Assembly: GCA_039881145.1 (NCBI GenBank)
Contig: JAYKKI010000016.1
Coordinates: 14,706,501-14,770,500 of the forward strand
Length of the DNA stretch: 64,000 nt
Direction: 5' to 3'
Source of the DNA: Druceiella hillmani
Lineage: Eukaryota > Arthropoda > Insecta > Lepidoptera > Hepialidae
Shown here one piece after another: positions 12,640-31,084 of the stretch (position 1 is the stretch's first letter; the number at the start of each line of letters is the position of its first letter). The position numbers were made by a program, and so were the translations under genes. The notes below the pieces were generated by a model. The model worked only from the letters and a program-made list of their open reading frames with translations, was not told where the DNA came from and did not search any database.

Positions 12640-14800
12640 TTATAACGTCGTAAGCTCTGTCAAATGCGGCTACTCCCGCTCGAATCGATCAATGTACTGC
12701 TGAGTAATCACTAATTCAACACAGAGCGCAATGGTAAATTTATTTCCGAATGAGTCGTCTTGCACGTAACTGCAGCGCCATTCACGCCAACGACATATAT
12801 ACCACTAAGTAATAGCTTTTATCCCCTAAATTATGGTACTAAGCTATGGTAAAATAATATCGGTAGAAGCTATACTTCCAAAGTTCTAAGCGATCTTGCC
12901 ATAAGATATTCCGTTATATATGGTTTTTGCAAGTGGCCCCCCTCTCACCGAAATGATAGATGTTTCACATCAAAATAAGCTATTTGTAGTGTAAAAGTAC
13001 CAAAACGTTGCAACAATTAATCAATCGTAGGATCAAACTAACCAGAATGGTTGGCATCGATTTGACGTCTACTTGATATTCCGACAGGCAACTATATGTC
13101 GAATTTTTGAGTGTAAGTATTCCAGAAAGCCTATTATTTTGTAAAAGTAAAATGTGTTCCCAAAAAATAACAAGACTAAAATAGCAAATAAGTTAAAATA
13201 GAAAAATATATAAAGAGAGCACAAAAAGGATGACAAATTAATAAAGCCGCATTTATATTAAAGTGGTTGGAGCGATGTGAAAAAAACTATTCTGTACTTA
13301 TTTGCTGATGATTTATAAACACGGGAAAATAAGCGATAACATGTCTCAAAAACGTTGCTTTTTCTAGTCGATAAAATTTTCTTTTCAACATGTTTGATGT
13401 ATTTTACATTTAGAATATTAATGCATTTAGAATTTATGATTTTATGTTTCTTTATTTTGACATATAGGGACTAACGTATACATTTAAATCATTAATTACT
13501 TATTAAAAAAGGTATCTACCGACATTTATAATAATTTTTCGATTTACTCATTTGCTTTTAGGATTAGAAATATTTTAATAATTTTATACTATATTAAAAT
13601 TTAGTTACGTAACTTATAAAAAAAGTAAACTATCAGAATGAGCTAATCTTTATGCTCTACCAAAATTTATTTCTAAATGGACTAGAAGTAATCCAGACGA
13701 TGACGATGAGTGAGTCCGTCAGTTCCAAATTAGGCAATTTTTGGATGTTTATAACTCAAGGATTATTTAAACTATACTAATGGAATAATAAATGTAGTGT
13801 TGTGTTTACCATTCTCTAAAGTACTTAAAGTTTGACCTTCTCACATCAAAATTAGCCTTGAGAAAAAGGGGTGGCAAAAACTGCTCAGTATATTTCATGT
13901 AAACAATCACACTATCTGATACACACTCTGGGATATTTTGATATGAAAACCCAAGGTCTAATCGTAATGTTAAATACCTATATTCAACGCTGTACCGTTT
14001 AGTAACAAGATAAACTATTCGTGATAAAAATGAAAATTATCTCAAAATAACTAAATATTTATATTTAAAAATTTAAAAAAATATTGTTGCTTGAGTTTTA
14101 TTTTAAATATTTGAATATATCTGACAAATAAACTATTAATATTTCTTAAGATTTCTATGAAATATTTGAATAGTGTCAATTCAAGGGAGTATTAGAAAGC
14201 TATAGGAGAGGACATTTAAGCCCTATGTCGTCTAGAAAGATTTATTTTAATTCAAAATTTAAAACTTTTTCATTATAGGAAACGTCTTGAAAGAAAATTG
14301 TCCAAATTTGACTATTCACATTAAATTCAATTAAGAACAAAGGAAATTATGCATTATTACTTACTCGTCTCTTGCTCAATTTGACAATAATATTTAATTA
14401 TAACAGAGTAGTGATCAATTGTCCTCACTTTTAATAAAATTTAAATAACCAACCAAAATACACAGAGATAGCATCTGTTAATATTTAAATTCATCGAACC
14501 GAAATTTATCCAATCCGGATGTCCTTTAGATAAGTTTTCAAATCGTGACTTGTAGAAGTTTAAATCTCCCATTTAAATTAACAAAATTGAAAACAACCAC
14601 TGAGGTGATCCAATGGCTTAAGGAGTAATTATCTCTAAATGCCACTTTATTTGATTTAGGATTATATGTCTTTTGAATATGACACGGGCGTTTCATTTTG
14701 ATTGTATTTGATATTTTTTTCAGACATACGGGTTTTAAAAATATGAACTGTTTATAAATTTTGAATTTCATGAAAAAAAAGAGTCACATGAGATTAGCGA
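12640..14800. other. No gene seen
   Basis: A slightly more GC-rich patch at 12,640-12,830 has no recognisable product. The rest is ordinary A+T-rich DNA between the two repeat copies. A line near 13,690 ('gacgatgagtgagtcc') and one near 15,670 look loosely alike, but not enough to call a family. Confidence 0.55.
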
Positions 14801-15115
14801 GTTTAATATTTTTGACGCTCAAATTGCAATAAGTGTCTATTAAAAATAGATTAAAGTATTAACAATCTTAATTAGTGATTGTTTTTTGTGATAGGTCTGG
14901 AAGCAATTTATGCAATTTTTCCAAAAAAAACATTTAATGCAATTTTTCAGAGTTACAAGTTTATTCTTGTTTATTTTACGTAAAATAATGAAACATATAA
15001 TATTTTAGGCCAAAGAGACGCCAAAATTGCATGTTTTGTGTTTAATAACTTTAAAAGATATGTATCGGTTTGTATATTGAGCTTTATTTTTTTACGAAAA
15101 TCTGTTTTAATTTCG
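14801..15115 (+). repeat. Dispersed direct repeat, copy 2
   Basis: Partner of 12,326-12,600. It carries an extra insertion of about 45 bases containing 'tatgcaatttttccaaaa'. Both copies are preceded by 'gattag', which suggests that the shared sequence starts a few bases further left. Confidence 0.85.
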
Positions 15116-18097
15116 ATAATGTTATTCGTAGTTTCACCATTACATAACTTATATGTGGAGCTGAGTGGGCAGCGTTTTGACTAACTTAACTCAACAATTT
15201 TGAAAAGCATGTAATAACATACGTTGCTCCTAACATTAAAAGGAAATAAATAAAGAAATTGTAAACAAAAATTGAACTGGTTGAACTTTTTAAACCCAGA
15301 TAATTTTTTTCAGTTTACAGCTCATCTCCGAGGTTTATGACTTTCTTCAGATTTTTCTAAGCGGTATTTGTTGTAATAAGTGTGAGAAGATATTAATTGA
15401 ATAATTTCCTGTAAACATTTTCTCCCAAAGAAGTTAAAAAATTATAAACTTATATATTGTACCATATGTACTGTTAACGCTTTATTAAGCTTTCGTTGAC
15501 ACCCTATGCAATAACTTTGAAAGAATTTTTATATCTCAGTTTACCCCCGAAATTAACGACCAGAATCCCAACTCATCATTTTTACTACACGTCTATGATT
15601 GTATCACCATACTCTATCTCCATGACAAATTAAATTTTTTTTTGTGGAATACTATCCTAAAATTGCCTGTGATGGGTGAACTGATGGACGGAGTGATTCT
15701 ATTTTCCGTTTGGCAATTTTGTTACAGAAGACTTAAAACGTAAAGTTATATTTCATTTTGAGAAATAAACTTTCAACATAAATTAGATAATATTCGAGTA
15801 AGGGATTAAACATTTAAGATTTGTTTCAAAAGGAACTTAATGAAATACTTCAATTATTAGGAAATGTTTAATATTATTAGGCTTTGTTATGCGTTATTGC
15901 GTACAGATTCTCAATGATCATTCAAAGCATTTTCCCTATTATATATTTCACGTTTTTTCTAAAATAAATGATCAATTTCATTAAAATAACTTCGTTAAAA
16001 GTTTAGTATAGGATATTTTATATAGTGTTATTAAAATTATTTGGAAAATTTGGGGTATACATTTTAGTTTTTCGGCCTTTGTTTTTTGCAATAATTCTAT
16101 TATGTCCTTTGCCGCTGTCCAACGAAACTTTTAATGACGTATAAATAATATATTTTTCATGACACAAACTCTAATTTTTTATACATTATAACACTCAAAA
16201 TCCTATAACGTCTTATATTAAGTGATAGGATTTTAAGTGCGACGGCAATTAAGTTTTAGCGAGACAAAATATAAGTAATTTTTTCAAGTAGTCTATTACA
16301 TCGGTGCAATTTTTCATTCATCGAAATCATTGTGTAAATTATTGTTTGGAAACTTATTTTACGGTAGTCTCTTCGACTAAGCGATATGAATATTTCATAT
16401 ATTTATAATACGAATACTTTGAAATTAACACGGTATTCTCGGGAATATATGTGAATCACGGTATAAAAAGTCGAGACTGAAATTCAGGGAAAGCTTTAAG
16501 GCGTCACCTATTTTCAGATTCTCTAAATCATTGGTGTTTTAAAGAAATTTTCTAAAAGGCGCAATAATTACTGAAAATGGAACTTTATTTATTGATTTTT
16601 TTTGATGCAAGAAAATATTAATATTATATCAGTGCCATTAAGTGTTAACGCGATGCCAGAAAAAGAACAGTACCTCACTGTGTGTAGCATAATTTCTCGA
16701 TCCTAAAGAAATGTTATTTCTAGATTTTAAGGAGCTTAATTAAACAGTAATTGGAGACTATTTTTTTGGTACTGCATTCATTGAGAAAAAACATTGTGAA
16801 AAACATCTATCTATTTTCATATTTTTTCTACTCTTTACATGTCCGTAATGTAATTTTTCTGAATCATTTTACAATTAAGTGGGCAGTTCCCTTATCTTTC
16901 AATGTGAGTTGATAAGTGGATTAACCTAATTTAAAATTTCATATAGAGACTATAATAATTAAGTAATATTGATCTATTAATTGCCGCATATTATAATTAA
17001 GTTTAATAACATCGTCACTCCTTAAAATTATATAAGTATTTAATTTTGGAAATCAAAACGATGATCATTAATCAAGATAATCGTAAGTAAATCCAGTGCT
17101 TCATAACCGAGAGTCTTTTACGAGTATTGAATATCGTCCATCGCAAAATTTAAATATTTCCATCATCGGTTTAGGGACAAGCTGCTTAATTAACTTGTTA
17201 AATTGAATATCAAAATTTTGGCTTCAGAACAGGTTTATAGGATCAGAACTTGGATTAATTAACTGCTACTTATAAACGTTTGTTTTGAGTTAATTATCAG
17301 TTAATCCTGTTAATGAAATAATCTCATCTAAAATGAGAAAATTACAGACTACAGGAACAAATGTTAAATTATTTATTTGAGAATTTTACAAAAAGCAGCA
17401 TTATAACACGTACTTTCAAAAAAAATCAAATTTAATCGTAACGAAATGCTCAACATTTTCACATGATATAATATCTGGCAAGTCATCTGGTACTTACATA
17501 TTTGGCACTTATTGTATTATTGGCCATAAACGAAAGTATACGCGTACGTCTTCACATAAAACGTGCCGTTGCGATACCAATTACGATACTATAACATATT
17601 ACCAGTATCTTTTATCTAACATTTTAATATGAATTTGTCAAAAGTAATGTTATGCTTCAATGTATGCATTATTTGAAATAATCTGTCTGTCTGTAGTGAA
17701 AACTGTAGTTTATTAGATTTAATTTACTTTGGTTCTGACTTTTCACTTAAACATTTTATATAAACAATTACATTGGCAATAAGTATAATTCCAGATCACC
17801 TCAATTATCGTGCATCATACTCGTTATATGCTATTTATCTATTATATCTTATGTTACGTGGGCGTTTACGCTTATAGATATTGTTTAATGCGTGAATGTT
17901 GACGTGAGATGATTTATTAAAATAACCTTATTTACTTATATTACAAAAAGAACTAATATGAAGTGTTACTGTTCCAAATATTGCAGTGAGATTTATAAAT
18001 AGGAATTTCCATTACAAAACTTACAAATTGAATGAAATTTTGTAGTTAAAAATCTAGCTCCATCTTGGTCGTCCCTATGACATTAGTTACTTACAAT

Positions 18098-18129
<32 letters not shown>

Positions 18130-20848
18130 ACCATTCCATAAATTAAAACAAAAGTCGACGTATAATGAGAAAGCGTTACATTATTCAAATCCTTGAATAT
18201 AGGTTGATAGAAAAATTTCAAAATAAATTGGAATGGATAGATAAAGAAAATAATGATTGATTGCCCGTGTAAGGATAAAAACCAACAGTTTCAATACATT
18301 AATTTTCATAATAGTCATATCAACGATAAAAAAAAATAGCTTTACTTTGAATACATTTTTTCTTTGATTTATTTGAGTATATATACCTATATTCCATTTG
18401 ACAAATTCTTTAACATATTACATATACCGATATTAAAAAACCAAATAAAATATTGTATATTTCAATATTTGTTCTTAATATTGTTAAATTGCCAGTTTAG
18501 TTAAGGTTATTAAAATTTTAAGAGACGTTTTAATAAAAAGACAGTATTTTATTATATATATTTTTGCTTCTTCTAATTTTGCAAGATTTGAAAATGTATA
18601 TAAGTTGGAAACTATATTTAAATTTTTTTTAGACTGTCTTTTTGGTTGTCGATTTTTTATTTTATTTCTTAAATTTGCTATATTGTACAGGATTGAAAAA
18701 TCTTTTTCATAAATTTATTTTTATCAAACTCATCTTCATAGTTTTAATCGAACAAAACAGACTTTTTCTTTTATCTGACATACTTCAAATATATTTAATT
18801 ATATTCTTAGAGTTGTAAGTAGCTCGCAGAATATTAAATATTTTTTCAGATATATTATAAGTGGTAATATTTACAGTATAAACCGTAGCTTCAGTATATA
18901 CTGCTTTCAGGAGTTTTTTCGATTAATTTGTTGTGTTTTCTCTGAAAGACTTGAATCAAATACAATATACAAAGAGCATAAAACCATCATTACGGCAATG
19001 CAAAGCCAAATTTTTGCTAAATATTATTTCATACTGCAAAAATCTTCAAATCTTTCACTTATACCACTTTTTCTAACTTTTATCGTTTATTGTCAATGTT
19101 TATTACTCTTTTTAAATTTTCTTGATACTTGAAAAAAAACTTACGCAGAGTTGCTTTATACTCGAAGAAAAAAATTTTAAAATTCTTGCTGATTATACTT
19201 TTCTTATCTTTCATATGAATATGTTATAAAAATATCGCTGCTTGAAATCATGATAACGATTAATACATAACAATTTTAAGCGCAATTCAACGAATTGGTA
19301 TAAAATAAAGTATAGTAAAATCTTTTAATATTGTGATTCTTTGAAACAAGCTTATATCTAATCCAAACGTAGCTACTGTGTTTCAAGTTCTCACATTGCA
19401 AGGTTATATTCAAAAAAATTTACATATTTAAGCATTATACTAGCATTAGGGATAAATATTTAAAAATTACTTTTAAAAGTGTGAAATATTTGTTAATTAA
19501 TCAACAATATTAACTAGCGTAAATAATTTTAGGAATTACGTATAAATCGTGAGTAATTTTTGGATTATATTATGACAAAGGATTTAAGATAACTTTAATT
19601 AATTATGGCTACAATCAAAACATACGCTTAATTATTTTATTTTTCGGTCTACTTTGAGCAATTTGCAACAATAAGGTAAATTGTAGCAATAGAATACAGT
19701 AAACATTCATAAATTTGTTCTGGTGTTGCTGAATATACTTCTCGAATTAATCATATGAAAGGATAATCATTTTTGATTGTCAAGAAAATTCTTTAACTAT
19801 TATCATCTCCATGAGAATAGTCACTTTAATTGCTGGGGGAATTAAATACCTTATTATTATTAGAAGTAACATTTTAAATTGGATTTTTTAATTAGCTTCA
19901 ACGCTGAAATGAAGTAACAGTCTACATAAAGGTATCTAAAAATGACTCATTAATTTACTGACTCTGCACGAGTAGTCATTGATTACTTCCTTAGTGACTA
20001 CAATGAACGTAGTTAATTTTTGACTGCGAATTGACTAGAAATGATTTACCGACACTTTACGTATGAATACGTATTTTAACTCTTTATTTTAATTCATAGT
20101 CGATGTATTGTTTTTTTTTCTGAGAAAAGCATTATCGTCGGCACTACATACACTATAGCAATATATGTACAAATTGAATTCCGGGTTCGTAAATATTATG
20201 GGCACATTTTTGTAATTCATGTATGTACTAGATGCACATACGGGAAAATCTTGAGGTTTGATTTTGTCATACCTTCTTATTCCTCTTCAGAGTGACCAAA
20301 TTATCTACAAATCCTGAAATCTTTAAGACAGTTCAAATACCTTTACTTGGTATATGTTGATATTTGGTTTCGGTTTATGAAAATATTATGTAAGATAATC
20401 GGTTTAAATAAAACTATTGTTCCATTTAATGAAATTAGTAATAAATTTGCCAAAATATAAATGGAATTTATATTTCATTTTATAGTTTATCAGTTAAATG
20501 TTACTCAATTTTTTTGGTTTTAAATTTTTGTTTAATAATGTCTATAAAAATATGACGAAGGGAGTATATTTTCCAAACAATCAAATTTTTTTCCCAATAT
20601 AATTAAACTAAGCATCATTTGGTATAGAAAATCATATTGTTAATTTACTAAAATATTATTTATGTTGATGGAACCAGTACTTAGTCATACTCAAATTATA
20701 TTATTATTTTAAATAATCAATTATGCAGTAATATTACATTTCAATAGCAGAATTCTAGTTAAATATTAAATATTTAACATTTTTAAAAACGTTTGAGTTT
20801 CTTTTCTATGTAAAACATATGTATTCAATAATTCAAAGAATTGCGAAG
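15116..20848. other. Long A+T-rich stretch without a gene
   Basis: I find no protein similarity, RNA gene or clear repeat on either strand, apart from a short (TA)n run at 18,102-18,129. Confidence 0.55.
18102..18129. repeat. Short (TA)n microsatellite
   Basis: A run of 14 TA units. Confidence 0.9.
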
Positions 20849-20894
20849 ATGAAAAAAATATATCTCCCTTTTAACATCCTATTTTGTGCTTCAG
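20849..20894 (+). CDS. Possible first coding exon (signal peptide plus splice donor), speculative
   Basis: An ATG in fair context (gaagATGa) opens 15 codons encoding MKKIYLPFNILFCAS. This has the charge-plus-hydrophobic pattern of a signal peptide. The frame runs straight into CAG|GTAAGT, a consensus splice donor at 20,894/20,895. Secreted insect proteins often start with such a tiny exon. Against it, no downstream exon with a matching phase is apparent, and A+T-rich DNA produces such patterns by chance. A transcript is needed to believe it. Confidence 0.15.
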
Positions 20895-21589
20895 GTAAGT
20901 AAATTATGACTGTTATTTATTAGATAGAGCAAATTTCTTCTTAAATGCTCTAAAATTTTTTATTAAAAACTTTATTGAAATAAAGTCAATAAGATTTTTT
21001 CATAAATTTAAGGGAAGCTTTCATCCATTTTATTAATGGAGTTGGAAAAAAATCAATTTTATAAAATTTAAAATTAACCAGGTAAGGAAAAAACTATTCT
21101 CATGGCGAATTGGTGTGCTAATTATTTTCCTTTCTCGTTGATTTATTTTAAACACTATCGGCTTTTTTATACATATGAAAAGAATTTTTTTGCAATAGAT
21201 GAAAATATTTTCTTTGTCAACTTTTAAAAAACTTAGATTATAGAATGCTTTAAATTAAAAAAAATACTTAATGTCTACAGTGCAATTTCTATTAAAAATA
21301 TAAGTTTTACAAAATAGTAAAATTAAAAAAACAAATAGCAAAGTTAAAACCTTAGCTCCATATCTATAACGCATCTTTGACCAGATTTTTTCTTATCAGT
21401 AAATTTCATGAAATGGAATTAAATACGGAACAAAATTCTCTCAACATCCGAATAAATATATAATGTGCCGAGACAATCAATATTAATACTTTGACAGGCG
21501 ACTATCACTCATTACTTAATATATTGATGTAAATTAAGTGGCGATTTTCGTAAAGTCGCCATCAAGGACCATTTTATTTTTTTTATTTA
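20895..21589. other. No gene seen
   Basis: A+T-rich DNA between the speculative exon and the Helitron end. It contains a second donor-like CAGGTAAGG at about 21,079, but no acceptor giving an open frame. Confidence 0.5.
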
Positions 21590-21635
21590 TCAAGCAGTTG
21601 TATCCGCGGCTTCGTTCGCGTGGAATTCTATTTGT
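21590..21635 (-). mobile_element. Probable Helitron 3' terminus
   Basis: About 330 bases past the end of the helicase reading frame, the minus strand carries a GC-rich block, CCACGCGAACGAAGCC followed by GCGGATACAACTGCTTG. It resembles arthropod Helitron 3' ends (a short GC hairpin, then CAGCTAGT). The terminal CTRR has decayed to CTTG or lies a base or two away. Position and orientation agree with the gene. The exact boundary is uncertain. Confidence 0.5.
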
Positions 21636-21959
21636 GATTATAAGACTATCATTAAAATATCAACATACAAATTGTTATCACTCTCTTAACCTAAAACTTA
21701 CAACTTTTTTAACATTACATGAAATTCGGTGAAATTTTGCGTTTTTTGCATTTTTTATTTTCTTTTATATATATTTTAATCTTTTTTCGTATAATTTTTT
21801 TAATTTAATATTTCTTCTAATTAATTACACATCTTTTAATAATTTTTTTTCCACTTTATTTTGCACTGTATCTTATTATTTATTTATTTCTTATCTATAG
21901 TTAACGTATTTATTAGTGGCTTAGAAATTCTCTGTACACAGTGCTTGACGTCTTGTTAT
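21636..21959 (-). mobile_element. Helitron 3' non-coding region
   Basis: A+T-rich DNA between the last helicase motif and the terminus-like block. No gene inside. Confidence 0.5.
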
Positions 21960-26034
<4,075 letters not shown>

Positions 26035-29000
26035 GTTTGTTATTGGAACAAAGTAACTTATAGCACATTACATGCTTGGCGAATGAGAGCTAGATATGGT
26101 AAGATTTCGAATACTACTTTTGCTACAGTATAATACGCCACATTCGCACCAGTATAAACACAATCGTATGTCATTTTTTTTCTGCTGGCTTCTATCCTAA
26201 ACTAATCAACTGCCAGAGCGTTTCCAATTCGGTATGTATTTATTTGCATTATCACTTATAAATGTTTACTTTAATTAACACTTTTTACTTTTTTTGTGAA
26301 ATTTATTTTAATTTATTTATTTTAAGTATTTAATTAATTACCATAAATATATCATTAGTAATTAAATCTTATTTACATTGTTTTAATCAATTTAATATTT
26401 CATTCTCTTCGTTAAATTTTTAAAAATATTTAAATGCATTTTGAAAATTAATTTTAATATAAATTTGAATAATAAATACATTTATATTTTTTAATACATT
26501 ACATTTTTCAATTTAGTTAAATAATTAACGTTAATACTTGATAATTGAATTAATTAAATTAAAGGTGAATAAGTTTTTATTTCCAAAATGTTTAATTATA
26601 AAATAAAATATTTAAAAAATAATATTACATTCTAATTAAAATAAATAAATTTAATTTCAAAATTAATTTCATCCATTTAAAACAATGTAAATAAACATAT
26701 TAAAATTTTAATTTCTAAGATGTATATTTAAAAATAATTTTAAATTTAATTTTATTAACATAAAAAATAGGAATGGAAATAAAAAGTTCTGTAATAATAA
26801 CATTTGATTTTTTATTAATTTTTCATTTAATTTAATTTTTTTATAAATGTAGATAAAGGGATCAAATATTTTACTGACATCAAAACAAAATATAATGCTG
26901 ATCTTGATAAAATCCTAATTTATATGAGTGTTTTAGAAACGCATACGGAACAAAATATATTCATTATTTAACCGAATAACGAGACAAATAAGCAAACAAC
27001 CATTCATAACATTTATATATCTCTTACCATTAAGGAAGCGTTTGTAAGAAATGCGTTTTTGTTTTTTGTTTTTTTTTCGACTGTTTTTTCATTGGTTTAC
27101 GTTGCAAAATTGGTCTCCACGAAAGTCCCTTTTATTTTAACGGAATAATAAACCTATGTCTACCGTGAAGGTCTATTCTAAATATTGCTAAAATAATTTT
27201 TTAAATCGGGCGATAATTTCGGAGATTACCTCCTACATTCAAACTCACATGCTTTATCTCTTTATAATATTAGGGTAAATATACGATCGCCGATACTATT
27301 TAAATTCATAGAAAATCTATAAAATAAAATTAGAGGATTGTTTGAGAAATAAAACGTCAAGAAAATCGCATCACTTAAAATCATAATTCAATAATAAATA
27401 TTATGGTTAGTTTTAGTAACAAAATGTCATGAGTCTGCAGGTTTTTTCTTTACTTGCAAATTATTTCCATTCCGATTGGATAGGGGTTTTCCCTGAACGA
27501 TAATGCCTTTAGGTCGATTATTTTAGGTTGTCAAATAAAAAAGGTAGCAAATATTTCTCCATGGTGATGACCTTTGGCCACCTTTCAAACGCAAATGGTT
27601 TTAATAAATAAACAAAATAGACAATACAGCATTTTAAGTGATCTCAATCCAGTTCCGTGTTGATAAGCGATTACCGAATAAGGTGAATTTTTACGCTGAG
27701 CTTTTACAATATTAAATAAATTAATCATTAATTTACATAAACTTTAAGCCAGCTAATTAAATTTTTTTTTAAATGCTTCGTCAGTTTATTAGTTCTTTTC
27801 ACTGATCAGATCGTGTACTATCAAATAATTTTTCAGTGGGTATGTTGGACTAAGATTTTGTTGCCAGGCCCGTCGACTTGTTAAAAAGGGTTGCGTACTG
27901 ACTATTTTAATGCATCTCAATGCACCTCATATGCCGCTAAGGAGCAATACAACCTGGAATAATAAGGAAATTAATCGTTGTATTAAATTTCACACTATTG
28001 TGCTTTGATCATGGTCAACTTTACATGAAATCACATTTATATTTTTGCTTAGTAAATTGATGACAACCTGTATATAGGAAAGTGATAAACAAAATAAAAT
28101 ATATTATTGGTTAAAATTTACTCTCAATATTTTATTTGTGTATGCAAGTATTAGTAAAAGCTTTATTGAGACATGTAATTGCAGTTAAACTCCGATTCCA
28201 ATTTTCTGTGTAAAAATGAAAAATTTAGCTGTTATTTTAAACTGTGTCTTTGTAATCTTTGTAATTAGTTTGATTTTTATTAAAGTTGCTACGTTGGATT
28301 GGGTCACTCATATTATAGTTAAAATAATTTATAAATGTTCTTCATTCAAATTAGCTTGCGTTGTTGAAATATGAAAAACCTTTATTGTTATTTAAACTAC
28401 AAAAAACATATTATTGGAGATAAATTGATTGTAAGGGATTTGAATCAGCTATGTCCATTAACTTACTAAATATTTAGTGGACAACATTATTTTTGGCACT
28501 TATTTTATAATCAGCAGTTTCATATAAAAACTGTCATAATACACCTTTTCTGATTTTTCATCATATTTCTTCTTGTTCAATTTTTGCGTTTAATCGAAAA
28601 GTTTACGTTATGAGAAACCCAGAAAAAACGTTATTCGGTATAAGCATATAATATACTCTTTGAAAATGTGATCAAAAATCAAATTTTTCAGAAGATATTT
28701 TTTTTCAGTTTGAAATTTCTGAATATAGCCCATAGTTTTATATTTACTAGAGCCTGGCGAAGAAATTTATCAAATACTAATAAAACTAACTTAAATAATT
28801 TTTACAATATATAGATTGAAATAAATAAAGTAAATTCCACCAAATAAAGTAAACTACACAACACGAATTACATTTTTTTAAATATTGTAATTTTCTTATC
28901 CTCAAATTTCATTTAAAAATTCATAATTTTGAGGTTCACCTTCTAAAATTTTGCAAGCTGCTTCTCCTGATGTAATTATTTTCTATCATGTTTTATTAAC

Positions 29001-30359
29001 TTTATATAAAGCCAAAACAAAAACCAATAAAAAATTAATTAAGTTATTCAAATAGTTAAATTATTACATTGAATTATTATATAAGACTCACTTTCAGTCC
29101 GCAAATATTCTCGAAATTAATTTTTGGAAAACGAATTTAAAATTATTATACATAATGGAAGCTTATTATTTAGGTTTTTATTTAAATATTAATAGAGTTT
29201 TTAAAAATCAGAAACATGATATATCATATAAAGTCGCTTGCATGTCATTTTTCATAATTTTCTCTCTCCATATCGTCGCTATCAAAATTACATTGTATAT
29301 GACTTTCATATTTTTCCTAAATTACTTCGTTGTTATCTAAACTCATTAAAGATCTAATAATATCATCTCAAGCCACCTCATATTTTAAATATGGTTTTTA
29401 ATTTTCCATCCCTTCCGGAGTCTTAAAGACATTTTTCGAGAACCGTATAATTTTATAAAAATTAAAGTCACATTAAAAATTAAACACTAAATAGGCCTAT
29501 AAATAGAAACGAATTTCAATAACTTTCCTATCTCATTGAGGTAAGCGTGATTTCATATTTGATTAGATAAATTTAAAAAAAAACTTGTCACGTTTTCGGC
29601 AGCAAATTTAATTAGTTAACTTGAGATTTTAGATTCTTAAGAAAATGGAAAGATAAATTTGGAGGTAGAATATTATTAAAATTAATTAAAAATATTTTTA
29701 AGTTGGTTATCTCGAAATTAATTAGCCTAACAAAACACTGAATGTTTCCTTTGTTTCGATTATTTTCTGCGGGATTTTTATTTTAGTAAAATCAACATAA
29801 AAGTTTTGAATGTAAATTAGTATTAAATCCAAATAAAATTTTGTAACTTTTAAAAAATATACTCTTCGTTAACATTGTATATTCATATATGTAGTTACAG
29901 GCAATGTGTGGAAATTGCAATTGCTGATTTTCTAAGCGAGTCAGTCAAAGTGCGAAGATTTTGATTTTTTTCGCAGATAGACTACTAAGCCTCAGTAAGA
30001 CAGATTTAAAATGTTATTTGCTCTAATAAAATATATTTTTTTACTTTTTTTTGTGGATACGGTTAAAAATAAAATTTACAGCTTTCCACAAAATTGAAAG
30101 ATAACTATTTAAACATTTTAATTATTTAAGATCAAGTAAATATCCAGAATTGAACTAATAACCATAACACCAATAGAAAAAAAATTACTGAATATTTGAT
30201 TTAAAATTAAACTTTCGTGAAAAATGTCCTTGGCTTGAAGGGAACATTCTTTTATTAATAAAATAAACGTTAATTAAGTATGATTTAAAAATGGTATTTA
30301 TTGTAAATCAAGTAAACACATATCAATGACTAAATTAATAGTATTATCCAAAAATAACT
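26035..30359. other. A+T-rich DNA without a gene
   Basis: No coding or RNA feature is supportable. The part at about 26,260-26,860 is extreme, almost only A and T with long AATT-type runs. Slightly richer patches at 27,430-27,600 and 27,820-27,960 show no protein similarity that I recognise. The 5' end of the Helitron must lie in the first few hundred bases, but I cannot place it. Confidence 0.55.
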
Positions 30360-31084
30360 GAATTCTTTATTTGTGCAGTTTATAGATTGGTGGCCCTAAA
30401 AATAGCATAGAAAACTATTTTTGCGATAAGAACACCTATTCATCGTACATTTTGTTTTGCAATCACATTTATGAAACCCTGATTAGAAGCCAGCGGTTGT
30501 TTTATTGCGGTTTGTCGTTAAACAATTTCTACAGGAGGGACATCTTTAGAAACAATTTTTTCCTTGCAATTCCTAAATTGCATTCTTGCATATGACTAAA
30601 ATGCCAGTTTTAGTGCCCAGCTCATGAAAAGCATCATCTATTTTTCTAAGCACCACAGTCAAAATAATGGGTATCAATTTTCATCGGTCAACGTCAGGTA
30701 TCCTCTTGGCTTGTTTTGTTAGACCATCCTTGGCCTTTTCATGCTATTCCTTTTGATCTAGATTGCTTTCACACATTTTTCAAAGCAAATTTTTACCATA
30801 GCCTTCCTCAATAGATTTTGTTTCATCACAAATCACATGGACAAACATATTACTTTAATTGCAGGTATTAATTTAGATCTTTTCATTAGGGCAAACAATA
30901 TCCTTTTTTTTTAGGCGAGTAACTCGCCGCTTATAAAACGTACTATTGATATTTGACGTTATTGATTTTGAAGGTAGGCGCAGCTCGTCCTTCGAAAGAG
31001 ATTCCTCTTCGATGAAGGATAATTGAGCAACTGCATCTCCTGTCAAATATGACTGCTTTTGTACGTTTACTACAGCTTCGATGT

